A DNA stretch of 64,000 bases from Scylla paramamosain. Its lineage: Eukaryota > Arthropoda > Malacostraca > Decapoda > Portunidae. Shown here piece after piece: positions 1 to 53,359 of the stretch. The number at the start of each line of letters is the position of its first letter. Position 1 is the first letter of the stretch. The notes beneath the pieces were generated by a model. It worked only from the letters and a program-made list of their open reading frames with translations. It was not told the origin of the DNA and made no database searches. The translations under genes were made by a program, and so were the position numbers. The DNA lies in assembly GCF_035594125.1 (NCBI RefSeq), contig NC_087168.1, forward strand, positions 13,130,650 to 13,194,649, in the 5' to 3' direction.

Positions 1-727
1 CTTGTTGCTATCATGTAATGACATAATTTCTTGAAAGAATATCATCTTTGTCATTGTTTTATGCTGATGTGGTGTGGAGTGATTTGCTTCTTAATGTCAG
101 ATATACCTAGTGATTTATTGAGTTGATTATCATTCTACCTCATGATGATTGGATCATAAAATGCTATTTCTGTAAATCTTAGAGATTTTCAGTGGCAATT
201 GTGCTTTTGTAGATTCACTTTTTCTTTCTCTAAACCCATACATGAATGTTAGATCAGTTAGTAATATTGTGCCACATCATTGCAGACTTTTTTGGGAAAT
301 GCAAGAAGTGATAATTGAACGTTTGCTGCTTCTGTGTCAAATATGATCAGATACTTAACAGGTGGAGTCATCCCTGATCTGAAATGTTAGGATTGGAACT
401 ATCCTAGATTACAGAATGTTTTGATTCCAAGTCACTGGTACATATTGTGTAATGAGGTGATTGGAGGACTGAACCCCAATTTAAGTACAAACTTTGTTTC
501 ATAAAAAGTTTATTTATATGACATAAGTTATTTTATGTAATGGTATTCATAACTTTGTACACAAAATTGTTTGTGTATATTTATACTAATGGGCAGTTGT
601 TTTTATAGGTGGTCAGTGATTATCTCACACTGCCATCATTCCTAGCTCTTAATTTTTGTGCTACTGTACCATTCCCAGCCAGTACTATTCCACACTTACC
701 TCACACACATCATATCAGATCCCTACA
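1..727. other. Presumed perlecan intron; nothing recognised
   Basis: AT-rich, no open frame of note, no repeat I recognise. Confidence 0.5.
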
Positions 728-1190
728 CAGTGGAATACGTGACAGCGCACGGTCATTATAATGTACAATTGCAATAACGCACTGAAATTTTAATGTATAT
801 AATTGTAATAATGAACCAGAATTGGCATAATGAACTCGCCTCTTGTGTGAACACTGGAATTTTAGTAATAATTTAATTGGAATAATGAACCAAAATTGGC
901 AAGATGAATTCACCATTTGTGCAAACATTGAAATTTTAATAAAACTTTATTCTGAATAACAAACTAAAAACTCGCAAGACTAATTCACCAGCTTTGTGAG
1001 CCTCTACCTGCCTATTTGGCGCCTGTCCCTTCTTCCCTTTTTTTCCTTTCCTCTCCCTTCTTTCGTCTTGTCTCAAACCTCCCTTCTTGTCACCTCCCTC
1101 CCCATTATCTGTCAGAGATAAGGGACTAGTGAGTGATACCTAGCTCTCTCTCGAGAGAGAGAGAGGGAAGGATGGATGGACAGAAAAGGG

Positions 1191-1246
<56 letters not shown>

Positions 1247-1597
1247 CTCCAACTTAGATGGGATTTATTATATGTATATGTGTGACGCTGACAATAGGTA
1301 AATGTAATTGATACTTGTCAAAGCAGCCTAAAACTGTGGGTGATAATGCATGAAACTCAGGATGGTAATCATTTAGGACTAGGCACAAAACTCAGGAGGG
1401 TACTGCATATATTTGTTGTGTTATCTCAAGTGTAGTGGTGCAAATGTACTCATTTTGATGTTTTTTTAATTATGGATTTTTTTTTTTAATTTTCATGTTT
1501 AGTTTTTTTCCATAGGTTCCTCAGTCGCCATAATGCACATTTGCCATAACAAACGCTACATTGGAATTAATCATGTTCATTGTCACATACCCTACTG
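728..1597. mobile_element. Tigger/pogo-like non-autonomous element, family TC, copy 1
   Basis: Ends are CAGTGGAATACGTGAC (left) and the complement of CAGTAGGGTATGTGAC (right), followed by TA. It shares long stretches with 42646-43653: the CAATAACGCACTGAAATT start, the GAGATAAGGG block, an internal (GA)n, and a CATAATGCACATTTGC end. No coding remnant was seen. The right TA is present; the left is mutated. Confidence 0.7.
1193..1244. repeat. (GA)n microsatellite
   Basis: Near-pure GA run inside the Tigger-like element 728-1597. Confidence 0.95.
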
Positions 1598-2375
1598 TAT
1601 GTGTTACAAACATCACACCATGAAAGATTTCATAACAGTGAAAACCTGCATGAAAAAAACATTGTTTCCAGCAATGTAATTCCCTATAATAAGAATTTGC
1701 CAGATAATTAAAATTTGTTCTGTTTGTGTCAATACAGCAGGAAGGTCATAAGGTGCAAGTTAGGATCATGAGAGAATCACTTATTTCATCAAGAAACTGC
1801 CATGAGCCTGGATCAAACTTGCAGCATTACAGCCCTCAGTCAAACACTGTATATGTCACAGAGCCAGTCAACATCTGATTCACAGAAGAAATCCCTACCT
1901 TTGAAAATCATCATTCTTTATGTTGAAATTTCAATTCTTAGACCCATTACAGCTGCTATTGCACAAGAAACATTTCCTCAAGGAAATCTGTGGAGTTTCT
2001 GGGTTCCAAACAAACAAAATAGTTAATTTGACACAAGGATGCATGTTTCATTTACTTGTTCAATTTTTGTGGAAAGAACTGATGAAAATTAAGTTTTAAA
2101 AGAAAATTACCTGCATAACAGTACCTGAAATGACAGGGTTGATAAGAAACATATTGTCATTTCTACAGGTCTGGTAGTGACACTTGATATCAGGAAAGTG
2201 TTAGGGGTTCATGTGGCTATGGGTAATGTAATTTTCCATTTGTGGCACCATGTCTGTGCTCAAAATCATTTAATGTCAGATATTTTAAATTCCACCTCAT
2301 CAGATATGGGATGCTCAACCTGTATTTAATTTTCATTCTTAAAAGTAGAGAAAGTAATAAGAAATAATGCTGCTT

Positions 2376-2376
<1 letters not shown>

Positions 2377-2421
<45 letters not shown>

Positions 2422-2516
2422 GGATCACAGTGGAATATGTGCAAGATCTAAGTCAATCACCTGTTAACTTTTGCAGTGGTGATGCAAATTTTTATTTAAG
2501 GAGACATAATCAATTC

Positions 2517-2605
<89 letters not shown>
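2377..2605. repeat. (GT)n and (TA)n microsatellites
   Basis: GT run 2377-2416 and TA run 2521-2605, about 340 bp upstream of the first LDLa exon. Confidence 0.95.
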
Positions 2606-2612
<7 letters not shown>

Positions 2613-2942
2613 TATTCAAAGAAGCTTTTCAATACCACACTAACATGCTTGTCTTTTTCATTCAACTTTATCAGTTTCATAAAAGATGGTGCCATTCATT
2701 AGTTGTAAAGTCAGCAGTTGTATTTGTCATATCTAGTAGTCAGTGAAACTTGTTTTGTTGGGTATACATGTCAATATCATGTAGCACATACAGTAGACTC
2801 TTGACTTTCATGGTGGTAGTCAAGGAATCCCTCCTAATCTCCACCTTCAAGCAACACCTGAAGGTGTGAGCTGAGGTGATCCTCACCAAGGTGTTGTTAG
2901 TTGGTGGAATGACTAGTATTGTCTGTCGCATGATGTTGTCAG

Positions 2943-41379
<38,437 letters not shown>

Positions 41380-42643
41380 GTAAGTCAGCTTGTGAACTGG
41401 ATACAGAACTTTTTCAGAGGCTACTTTTCTACCATCAAGACTGACCACAATTTGTTTGGGTTTTGGTGATCATTTATGGCCCAGTTGGCAATGTATAGGA
41501 TTTGCATTTACTTGGTGTCCTGGGAGTTGTTTAGAATCCTGGAACAACCCCTCCTGGCCAAGTTATCAGACTTTCAGGTAAATTTTCTAGTGTTTCCATG
41601 ATGCTCCATGATGCTCCAGCTGTTTACAACTCTATCCATTCATCTGTCTGTTTATTTGTCCATCTCATTAGTTCAAATCCTCATCAAGCATTCAGATTTT
41701 ATCACTTCATGATAATTTGTAATGAGATTAATCCCCTTTTTATCATTAGTATCAGAATTACAAGTATCATGTGAGTTAGTGTTTGGGTAATCAACTCATT
41801 GAATATTTGTGTTGAATATCTGTAAGTTCCTTTTCTTCTTTTACAACTTGACTTTTTTCACTGTATGTGAGGCAGCATTTATGGAAAAAAATAGAAATGA
41901 AAACATAAATATAATAAAAAAAAATAAACAAAGTGAATCAGCAAGTTAAAACTTATGCAGTTTACAGCAATGATGAAAAATCACCAGTGGGCATCATGGA
42001 GAGGAAAAAAAAAAAAAAAAAGCAATGTAATACTGGAAGTAGATTTTGTGGGGCTGAAGTCTGAAGTACACCACCTCTCTTGTTGGGAGATGTTGCACAG
42101 TTTAGTAATGCTAACCACTATTTAATGACCTCAGTGTTGCAGCCCAATAAATCACTCAATTTCAAATCAATGTGAATATCATGAGAGCATATCAATGTTA
42201 AATAATGTACAAATAAATGCTGTTACCACCACCACCACCACACAGAGGCAAATAATATGAATGATTCTAACACTTCATACAGAAATCAGTCTGCAACATT
42301 ATTTTCTCCTCTGGTTCTGAATTAGCTAATGGTATTTTGTATTTTACATTTAACTTTTGAACTGCATTTTCTAAGACTGATTACTTCTGTCTTAAGATGA
42401 ACACTGGTTTGAAAGGAATGATGTTGAAACTGCATTCTTCATCAACATCAGTTTGGAATCACTAGAGTATACCTCAAACTTTTCAGTCTCCTCAGAATAT
42501 CAGCATTGTGGCACTGTTGTCTTTGTGTGGTGCTGGAATGTCATGTCCAAACTAGAAAGTAGAGTGGACATTGGATAGTTGATATTACCACTACCAAACA
42601 TGAAACATCTGAATAACAAAAAAAAAAAGTAGGGACCAGACTG
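41380..42643. other. Intron or 3' flank after last LamG exon
   Basis: AT-rich; no exon with matching phase was recognised. Confidence 0.5.
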
Positions 42644-42645
42644 TA

Positions 42646-43210
42646 CAGTAGGGTACATGACAATGCACAGTCGTTATAATGTACAGCTGCAATAACGCAC
42701 TGAAATTGTAATAAATATTTAATCAGAATATAAAACCAAAACTGGTATAACAGAACTCGCCATTCATGTGAGCACCAGAATTTTAATAAATATTCAATCA
42801 GAATAACAAACCAAAACTGGCAAGATGAACTTGCCATTCATGCGAGCACTGGTATTTTAATGAAAATTTAATTGGAATAACAATCTAAAACTTGCAAGAC
42901 TAACTCACCAGCTGTGGAAGGTGCTGCTCACCTATCCGCCACCTCTCTCTTCCTCCTTATTTTCCTTTCCTCTCCATTCTTTTTCGTTCTGTCTCAAACC
43001 TCCCTCCCTGTCACCTCCCTTCCCCCTTACCTGTAGAGATAAGGGCCAAGGGAGTGATACCTCATGCTCTCTCTCTCTCTCTTCCCCTCATTCATTTTAT
43101 GTAATTTTTGCTTCATCCTTTCTCAATCTTTCTCATTTGTATCCGTAATTCCATTTTCATTCTCAATCAGTCTCATTCTATTTAGCAATCCTTAGGATTG
43201 TTCTTACTTT

Positions 43211-43263
<53 letters not shown>

Positions 43264-43653
43264 CTGACTTAGGCAGGATTTACATATGTATACGTGTGAT
43301 GCCAACAATAGAGGTGTTTTCAGTAGTGTCACCGACAAGTCAAATGCTGTGGTCACAATGCATAGGGAACCATATGAACCCAAGTAAATGTGACCGATAC
43401 TTATCAAAGAAGCACGAGACTCAGGGTGATAATGTGCAAAACTCAGGAGAGTGCTGTATATTTTGTTGTGTCACCTCAGATATAGTAGTGCAAATGTGCT
43501 CATTTTTTATGTATTTTTTTGAAGTTTGCGAAATTTTTTATACTATTTTTTGGTTCTCTGAAACCAGTTAATTTTTTCCCATAGGTTCTTCAGTTGCCAT
43601 AATGCACATTTGCAATAACGAACACTACATGTTTGTTCCCGTGTACCGTACTG
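42646..43653. mobile_element. Tigger/pogo-like non-autonomous element, family TC, copy 2
   Basis: A 1,008-bp element with ends CAGTAGGGTACATG and the complement of CAGTACGGTACACG, flanked by TA at 42644-42645 and 43654-43655. It carries an internal (GA)n tract (43216-43261) at the place corresponding to the (GA)n of copy 1. It lies downstream of the last LamG exon of perlecan and before the candidate 3' exons. Confidence 0.75.
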
Positions 43654-43774
43654 TATTTTTAAACGAGTATTTCTGCTGTATATTGAGCGTTTGTAGTAAA
43701 GCATAAAGATAACAATTGAGAATTTTCATAAATGTATTTCAGATTTTCCATGTTCAGATGTTCAAATGTTCAGA

Positions 43775-43779
<5 letters not shown>

Positions 43780-43862
<83 letters not shown>
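43780..43862. repeat. (TA)n microsatellite
   Basis: Pure run downstream of the Tigger-like element. Confidence 0.95.
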
Positions 43863-43866
<4 letters not shown>

Positions 43867-44315
43867 TTTAACTTTAATGGCCATTTTTCAAACCTTAAAA
43901 ATCCTATTTCCCAACAAGAAAAGCTATAGACAAAAGCTAAATCTTTAAATTTTTCCATTAAAAATGTATTACTATTGTTTTTCATATACTGCTAATTGTT
44001 ATAAATAAGCATGCTAAATTAAACACAATTCCTCATCATAACCAGCAGCAGTAATTCATACAGAAACATGATCTTTTAATTTAATTAATTTCTCTTTAAA
44101 CATATACATATCTTTTTTTTTTTTTTTTATATATACTGAAAATAAAATTAACTTTCCCCTGCTTGTCAATTGTTAAATTTTTTACTGTTTTGCTCACCAG
44201 TCTCAACTGCTTTCCATTAGTTCTCATTAATTTGGTCATCAGCCCTGGTTCCATCCACTTTTGAGTTTGTCCTTTAATCCCCCACCCTGTCCATCCCTGC
44301 CTCCTCTCCACGCAG

Positions 44316-44435
44316 AGGAAAAAACCCACATAACCAACACCGAAGAGGCTCCCGAAGCTCCTACAGCATCTCCAAAAGAAGGAAGACATTCACTAACAGA
44401 TTCATATGGGAAAACTGATTGCAACTCCCATGTTG
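44316..44435 (+). CDS. Candidate alternative 3' exon of perlecan (two usable frames)
   Basis: A 120-bp block with a good polypyrimidine acceptor (TCTCCACGCAG) and donor (G|GTAAGA). Spliced from 41379 (phase 2) it codes a 33-residue basic tail, including RRGSRSSYSISKRRKTF, and stops at 44416-44418, only 17 bases before the exon end. Read in the other open frame (phase 1) it has no stop and gives EEAPEAPTASPKEG..TDCNSHV; that frame could follow 40300 only by skipping the last LamG exon. The exon borders look real; the frame used is uncertain. Confidence 0.5.
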
Positions 44436-45260
44436 GTAAGAGGCCCTGGAGCATGGGTGGAGGTGTTGAAGCTGCTGTCAATTTAACATTCTTCCACACT
44501 TCCACAGAATGCAACATTCTTTTTAGGAGACAGATCAAGTACGTTCTGATTTTCTTGGTAGATAATGTCACTGAGATTATCCAGGACGTGAGGACATAAC
44601 AGGGACATATACATGGGCAGAAAACTCTATTTTTCCTTCTACAACAGCATAATGCTGATGTTATTCAAGAGGCAGGCAACATTTTCATTTTTATCATGTA
44701 GGATAATAGTTTTTTTTATTTCTACTATTCCCAATATGTATCATGGTGTCATTTAAGGATAATAAGACTATCATTTCACCATTCTGGCTGCCATTACTCA
44801 TGTTTGTAGTTTGTACTATGTTATTATTATTTTAGGAACAGATATATATATTCTTATTCTAACATACTTGAAATGATACCTAAACATATAGGTGGTCCTT
44901 GGAAAGCTAAACTGCTTCTTATTTTGCATCCTTTACTTATTCAGCTGTAATTTATTTATCCTGCTTTCATTTGATTTCTAGCCCTGTTGTTGTTAATGGC
45001 TTAACACATGTAAGCTCCTGCATGTTACTAGCACTCCTTTTTTTATGCCTTTAAAACTCTAAACCACTTTTTTACCTCTTAATATCCCTAACATTTTTTT
45101 TTTTTTTTTTTCATATTTATATACTTATAACAGATTTTTATACACTTTCATGAACAGTCACAAGAGTTTTTCCTCACCTGTAACATAGCTACTTAAATTA
45201 ACAGAATCCACTTCACATAAATGACTCACAGTTAATAATGTAATTTGATTGTCCTCACAG

Positions 45261-45579
45261 GTACAATAAGGGGAGACGTCGAGAGGCTCAGGGCTTAACC
45301 CACATTGTCCCTATTTCCTCCCATTCCCCATTCTCCTACTTCCCTTCTTCCTTGTCACCATTCCACTTATCCTCATCAAAATCACCATACATCATCTTGA
45401 AACCCTCAGGTTTCCACAGCCACTTTCCCCTGTCCTCTCTAACTTCACTTCCACCACCACTGCCAGTATCAGAGAATGTTTACCACTCCACTGCTCAGCT
45501 CTCCTCTTCATCCTCACTAACAAAGAAGAGTGAGATGGTGCTCGTTGCCTTGGTCATGCTGCACCATCTGTGCCACTAA
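45261..45579 (+). CDS. Candidate terminal exon of perlecan (long tail)
   Basis: The acceptor is TTGTCCTCACAG. In phase 2 from 41379 the frame stays open for 105 codons to TAA at 45577-45579; it starts YNKGRRREAQG and then is rich in Ser and Pro with no recognised domain. Read instead in phase 1 after 44435 it would end after about 12 residues. The opening K-G-R-R-R resembles the G-G-R-R-K of the candidate at 47555. Confidence 0.4.
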
Positions 45580-45705
45580 CATTCTTCTCCAGGTAAACAC
45601 TAACCCAGACCAAACTAACCCTGACCTGCTACTTTTAATACTCGTATCCACTCTTATGAGTATTTGAAAATCCAAAACAGACTAAGAAGAAAGGAAGAAA
45701 AAATG

Positions 45706-45811
<106 letters not shown>

Positions 45812-46409
45812 AGTCATATTTTTTTCTACAACTTATTTTTCCTCTTATGAAAGTCTAGAAACTACTGATTCACAAATCATGCAGTAATTAGAAAATATAG
45901 GGCAAGAGAATTTCAGTGGGTTAGTGTCTACAGTTGAAAACACAAACCACTGACTGAAGTACAAAATATATGGAATTAGAACCATACCTTCAGGCTCCAT
46001 GGTGCTTCATTTCATCTATTTTTAAAAGGCTGAAGTAAAAGTTACTGGATTTTTTGAGTGTTTAATGAATTTACTTAAAGGTTAATAAGGATTCTACAAA
46101 ATTAAAAAAAGGAAAAACCACAAGAACCTAACTAATCTCTATGGCCCTTGAAATAGCCCTAGTGAAAGTCAAAAGTGTTTGAGGATATGGAACATGGAAA
46201 ACTGGCAAAACTAGCATCTGCTTTGACATATGAAGTGGGTTAGATGATGCATGTGTACAGTTGCCCTAAGTAATGATCATATTGTGCAAAGGGTTTTAAA
46301 CAAAAAAAGCAAGCTTCCTCCACTTAACCTGAGTTCCTTTTGACCTTTATGGAGCTCTTAATATAAAGTAACTCACTAGTCCATATATATGTTTAAATTT
46401 TATTTATAG

Positions 46410-46473
46410 ACATGAAGTATACGGGACCAGTGACGGCATCACTTGGGGGTTTTGTACAGATGCAAGTGTCTGA
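46410..46473 (+). CDS. Weak candidate terminal exon of perlecan
   Basis: A possible acceptor (TTTATTTATAG) in phase 2 from 41379 would add HEVYGTSDGITWGFCTDASV and stop at 46471-46473. An AATAAA follows at 46696-46701. The pyrimidine tract is poor and the peptide has no family support, so this is listed only as an option. Confidence 0.2.
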
Positions 46474-47554
46474 ATTAGTTTGGGTCCATAGCTTACTTAG
46501 GCTGGTGGGAGAAGATGAAAAAAAAAAAAAAAAAATAGAGCAAGATGTTTCACTTACAGTAAACTTGTATCTGTGGTCTGTAATTATTTTTGTATACATC
46601 TGCTCACATTTAGTCTTCTTTGTTTAGTGGCAGATCAAAATGGGCCAGAAATTTTTTAAATCAGAGTAGATTAAAAGCCATGAATAGGTAAGAGAAATAA
46701 AGCCAACAAATATGGAGTTATATGTACAACCAGTGTTGATTTCTCTTTTTTCTTTTCTGTCTGAGTGTCATCTGCGAATGTGTGTTGTTTTGAACAAAAC
46801 TGGTTTATGATTGTCATCTGACATGTAAGATTCATATAAGACCATTTACTCTTAAGGATTTCCAGATATGACTGTTCATCATGTTTATTTTTGACCAAAT
46901 CTTCAGTGAGTCAGTTGGATATTTTGAAATATTACTTTAGGTTTCATTGATTTTTTTTTTTTTTCCACCTTGTTTTGTAACAGTGTGCCTTCATTCATTC
47001 AAGTTCACATAAGCACACACATACACATACACACACATACATATCCACTTACACCATGAATTGCAGCAGAAGACAAACAGATAAACAAACATGGTGAGAA
47101 TATCACAAATAATATTACTTTAGGCAAGAGAGAAACATTAATAGATTACATCAATACAGAACTTATCAATGAAAGGGATGGATTAGAGAACCTGATTAGG
47201 ATAAAGGTGGGAACTGAAAAATAACAGAAGCATACTATTATTTAGCTAATCAGTGAAGAGGATAGGATGTGAAAATACTGGTTAACCCTTGCTCTAAGAT
47301 AGGAGCAGAAAGAAAAAAAAAAGCACAGAGGCATAATGTTCCCAAACTGACTGAATGAAGATATAGAAATAAAGATACTGGTTAGCTCTTGCATCAGGAA
47401 GGTGGGTAACTTAAAGAAGGAAGGAGGAAGAGAAAAAACAGATGTAGGTTCTCACTTTGAAAGCTGTGTATGTATTATTATGTTACTTGTTCCAAGCTTT
47501 ATTCACATGATCCAAAAAAGCCACAAGGTCAAGCAATTCTCTTTTTCCCACCAG

Positions 47555-47772
47555 CCAACGTGGAGGGCGTAGAAAGGGGCCACAGAGGGGCTAACAAGAG
47601 CAGCATTTGGACCACTCACTCATCCACCGTGAGCACTAGTCTTCCAACTCGCCTCAAGAATGGATCCACAGTACTCTGCAAGCCCTTGCCACTGCCACTC
47701 ACACCACCTCCATCACCCAGCACCACTCCCCTCCACTCCCATCCAGCACTGCCTGTCTTTGCTGAGGGATAA
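47555..47772 (+). CDS. Candidate terminal exon of perlecan (short basic tail or long Pro/Ser tail)
   Basis: The acceptor is CTTTTTCCCACCAG. From 41379 (phase 2) it adds QRGGRRKGPQRG and stops at 47592-47594. From 44435 (phase 1) it stays open to 47772 with a Thr/Ser/Pro-rich tail (KPLPLPLTPPPSPST). A GTGAGC inside the block (47629) could also act as a donor. Which frame is used, if either, cannot be told from sequence. Confidence 0.4.
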
Positions 47773-47940
47773 AAATGTGCCTTGATGCAGAGGGCATAAC
47801 ATCCACATGCACACACACACACACTCCTTTCTGAAAGGGCTTCCCCACCTCCTCCTACTCTTCCTTCTCCTCTTCCAGTGCTTCTGTTGCCTTCTTACAG
47901 TGTTTTGTCTCACATTTATAGAAAAACAAAAACAGCAGCA

Positions 47941-48078
47941 GCCATCTTTATTTTATTTTATTTTATTTTATATTTTTTATTTATCTTATTTATTTATTTT
48001 ATTTTTTATTTATTTATTCATTTTATTTTATTCTATTTTATTTATTTATTTGTTTATTTATTTAATTTTTTTTTTTTT
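47941..48078. repeat. (TTTTA/TTTA)n low-complexity tract
   Basis: T-rich pentamers and tetramers; similar sequence at 39000-39118. Confidence 0.9.
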
Positions 48079-48252
48079 TTATGTGTGTGTATGTCTGTAT
48101 GTGAGGTGCAGTGGTATCTAGGCTGGTTGAGAGGAAGAGACTGTTGCTGATCAGAGGAGTGACTTTGGTACTATTTAGTTAAGGCAAGGTATAGTGAGGC
48201 AGCTGTAACTAATAAATCTGCTCTCTCTCCTCCTTTGATGCCCAACTCCACA

Positions 48253-48377
<125 letters not shown>

Positions 48378-48384
48378 ATTGTTC

Positions 48385-48615
48385 AGGGTACAAAGAGGAC
48401 ACAAGAAAATGTTGAAGAGTAGATGTTTGTATGACAGAAAAAAGTACACCTTCTCTCATAGAAATATGGATGGCAGGAATAGACTCTTAAGAAGAGGTGA
48501 CAGAGATGAGAAATGTAAATCAACCAAGGGAAAAACTAGGTAAATATAGATATGGAGACAGGATCACACAAGTATAACTAAGGTCCTGTACATTGAAGTT
48601 AGGTAGAATTACACA
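48385..48615 (+). mobile_element. Family-C LINE 3' fragment, copy 3
   Basis: A short decayed piece of the same C-terminal coding end (C-x-Y-D-R-K-K-x-T-F-S-H-R-N) followed by AACTAGGTAAATA. It abuts the (CT)n array ending at 48377. Confidence 0.5.
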
Positions 48616-48713
48616 TGAAAGGGTCTTTTTCCTTCAGGTTTTAGCAAATAAGTGAAATGTAGAGAATCACTAACTTAGAGCTTATATGTGCTATCATAGT
48701 GCTGGTGTAGGCA

Positions 48714-48818
<105 letters not shown>

Positions 48819-48949
48819 TCTCCTCTCAGTGGAGCAACTTGTGTGTGTTGTGTTTTTGCCGTTGTTGTCTTTGTGCTAAGAAATAAAGTGGTGCTGAATC
48901 TGTGTGTGTGTGATATATAGTGTTGCTGCTGCCTCAGCTGAGTTTTCAT

Positions 48950-48969
48950 TATCATTATTATTATTATTA

Positions 48970-49034
<65 letters not shown>
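48950..49034. repeat. (TTA)n microsatellite
   Basis: Trinucleotide run with one TTT interruption. Confidence 0.95.
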
Positions 49035-49230
49035 GCTGTTATTTCATTATTAGTTTTGTCATTTGTTATTATTTTTATTTTTATTTCTGCTGACACTGTT
49101 TAGTTTTATTGGAAGTGTTCTCTTATTTGTTTCTACATGCTCGCTGCTGCCCATCACCCATTTTGGTTTATTTTATTTAATGGGCTTCATTGGCTTATTC
49201 TTGCTTATTATTATTATTACCATTAGTATT

Positions 49231-49231
<1 letters not shown>

Positions 49232-49301
<70 letters not shown>
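49232..49301. repeat. (CT)n microsatellite
   Basis: Interrupted once by a T. Confidence 0.95.
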
Positions 49302-49657
49302 ATATTTAGCTGACAATGGTGCTACAGGATGAAATACATTACTTGCAACTCACTGATGATGTATCATAGTTTTGTAACATAAGTTTTCTAATATTTTGAT
49401 TAACTTGCTCTCACCACTGCCATTAATTAATTAGTTCTCCATTTTAATAACTTTATGGGGGAGGTTATTGTGTGTGTTCTGTTCTGAACTGTGGAAATTG
49501 CTTAATTGTTACTATTTATGCTTTTTAAGGCATCAAACAGCTTTATATATATTTTTTTTTTCTGCTGCACAGTGGCGTGGCAACCTCCCCTTCCCCCTAG
49601 AGTCACTCACTGTCCTTTATGTAACTTAAGTAGTCATATTTAAAAAATTGGCTTAGA

Positions 49658-52005
<2,348 letters not shown>

Positions 52006-52050
52006 CAGTTGTGTATTTTCCTTGCAGTGTTACAAAGTCAGGAGAGGATA

Positions 52051-52137
<87 letters not shown>

Positions 52138-52183
52138 CTGACAAGATATGTGATCACTATTACATTGCTAGATGTGCATAGTC
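52006..52183. repeat. Large inverted repeat, left arm
   Basis: Contains CAGTTGTGTATTTTCCTTGC (52006), a (CT)n tract and AAGATATGTGATCACTATTA ..GCATAG. All three parts recur reversed at 57050-57323, with the family-A LINE (52200-56871) between the arms. Confidence 0.7.
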
Positions 52184-52598
52184 TCTCTCTCTCTCCACAC
52201 AGATACCACTCCTCAAAGGAGGAGGCAGTAAGCACCTGCCAAAACGTTAATTACTTCCAGTGAGGTCTAAAGCACTGGATCAGGGGGTGCTGTGAACCTA
52301 TCATTAAACCCAGCTGTGACCTCACTGTGATGTTTGTGTCTCACAACACACCCTGCCTGTGTTCCTCTTCCTTCACACAAAACTACAAGCACTTAATTAC
52401 ACACACACCCTTCACTCAAAATTCAAAATTATTATGGCAACTCCTACACTGGCCTCAGAGTCCCCATCTGGGCATGGGATCACAAATGTCCCCAGGTAGG
52501 ACAGCTCTCCTGGTATTGACTTTAAAGTGTCTTGACAACCCCACCCCCACCCCAACTTTTCTTCATTAACTTCTGCAACATTCACGGTCTCTCAGATC

Positions 52599-52846
52599 CA
52601 AGGCTGGTGCTAGGAATTGCAGGGCCCAATTAAAAAACTGATGGCGGGGCGCCTATTCTACAAAAGTAAAAAATTATGTATGTTTATATTTTGTGTGGGA
52701 TAATAATTTCTCATTCTTCACTTCATGTTTTCAGTAGTGGTTTATTCCTCTTAGAATACAGAAAAAGCTCCAAGCAGTAACTCTGTCGCCGCTGACACAG
52801 GGCCCAATTTTATAAAATTGGTCAAATAGTCTTAAAACTGGCCCTG
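52599..52846. mobile_element. Small hAT-like MITE inside the family-A LINE
   Basis: 248 bp, ends CAAGGCTGGTGCTAGG and the complement of CAGGGCCAGTTTTAAG; flanking 8-mers CTCAGATC and TTTAGATC agree at six of eight bases. Its removal rejoins LINE sequence. Confidence 0.6.
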
Positions 52847-53010
52847 TTTAGATCTAATTTTCAATCTGTAGAACACCATCTCTCCTCTACTAAACCTCAT
52901 CCTTTCCTCACTGAAACACAGGTGTCTGAGGCAACTCACAGTAGCCCTTTTTCTGTTCCCTTCAACTTTCTCTATCCTCATTTTCAATCCAAAGCTGGAT
53001 GTTGCATATA

Positions 53011-53173
53011 TGAGGCGCGCGGTGCAACAACGACGTAACCGTGAATTTTCCATTTCTCGGTTACGTCGTTGTTGCCGCGCGCCTCATATATTATATGAGG
53101 CGCGCGGTGCAACAAAGACGTAACCGAGAAATGGAAAATTCACGGTTACGTCGTTGTTGCACCACGCGCCTCA
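53011..53173. mobile_element. Double-hairpin foldback element
   Basis: Two units, 53011-53086 and 53096-53173, each a hairpin: arms TGAGGCGCGCGG..GACGTAACCG and complement, about 30 bp, around a 16-base loop. The second unit's loop (AGAAATGGAAAATTCA) is the exact complement of the first unit's loop, so the two units are also inverted relative to each other around TATATTATA. TA flanks both outer edges; deleting the element with one TA restores LINE coding frame. Confidence 0.88.
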
Positions 53174-53359
53174 TATGTGCACAACAATTTAACCTGCTCT
53201 CATGCCCACGCTCTTGAATCTTCCGAGTTTTCCATTATCTGGCTACGACTACAGAGTCATTCTTAAACTAAACTTATCTGTATACCTCTCACCTAACTCC
53301 TTTTGACTATAAGAAATTCTTTGACTACTTAATTTCCAAAGTGAAGCACATTCTCTCTT

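Noticed and set aside
1802..2026. 74-codon frame
   Set aside because: No splice borders in phase with perlecan, no motif, AT-rich intron composition.
47629..47634. GTGAGC as an internal donor of exon 47555
   Set aside because: No matching acceptor downstream that adds a plausible exon; left only as a remark.
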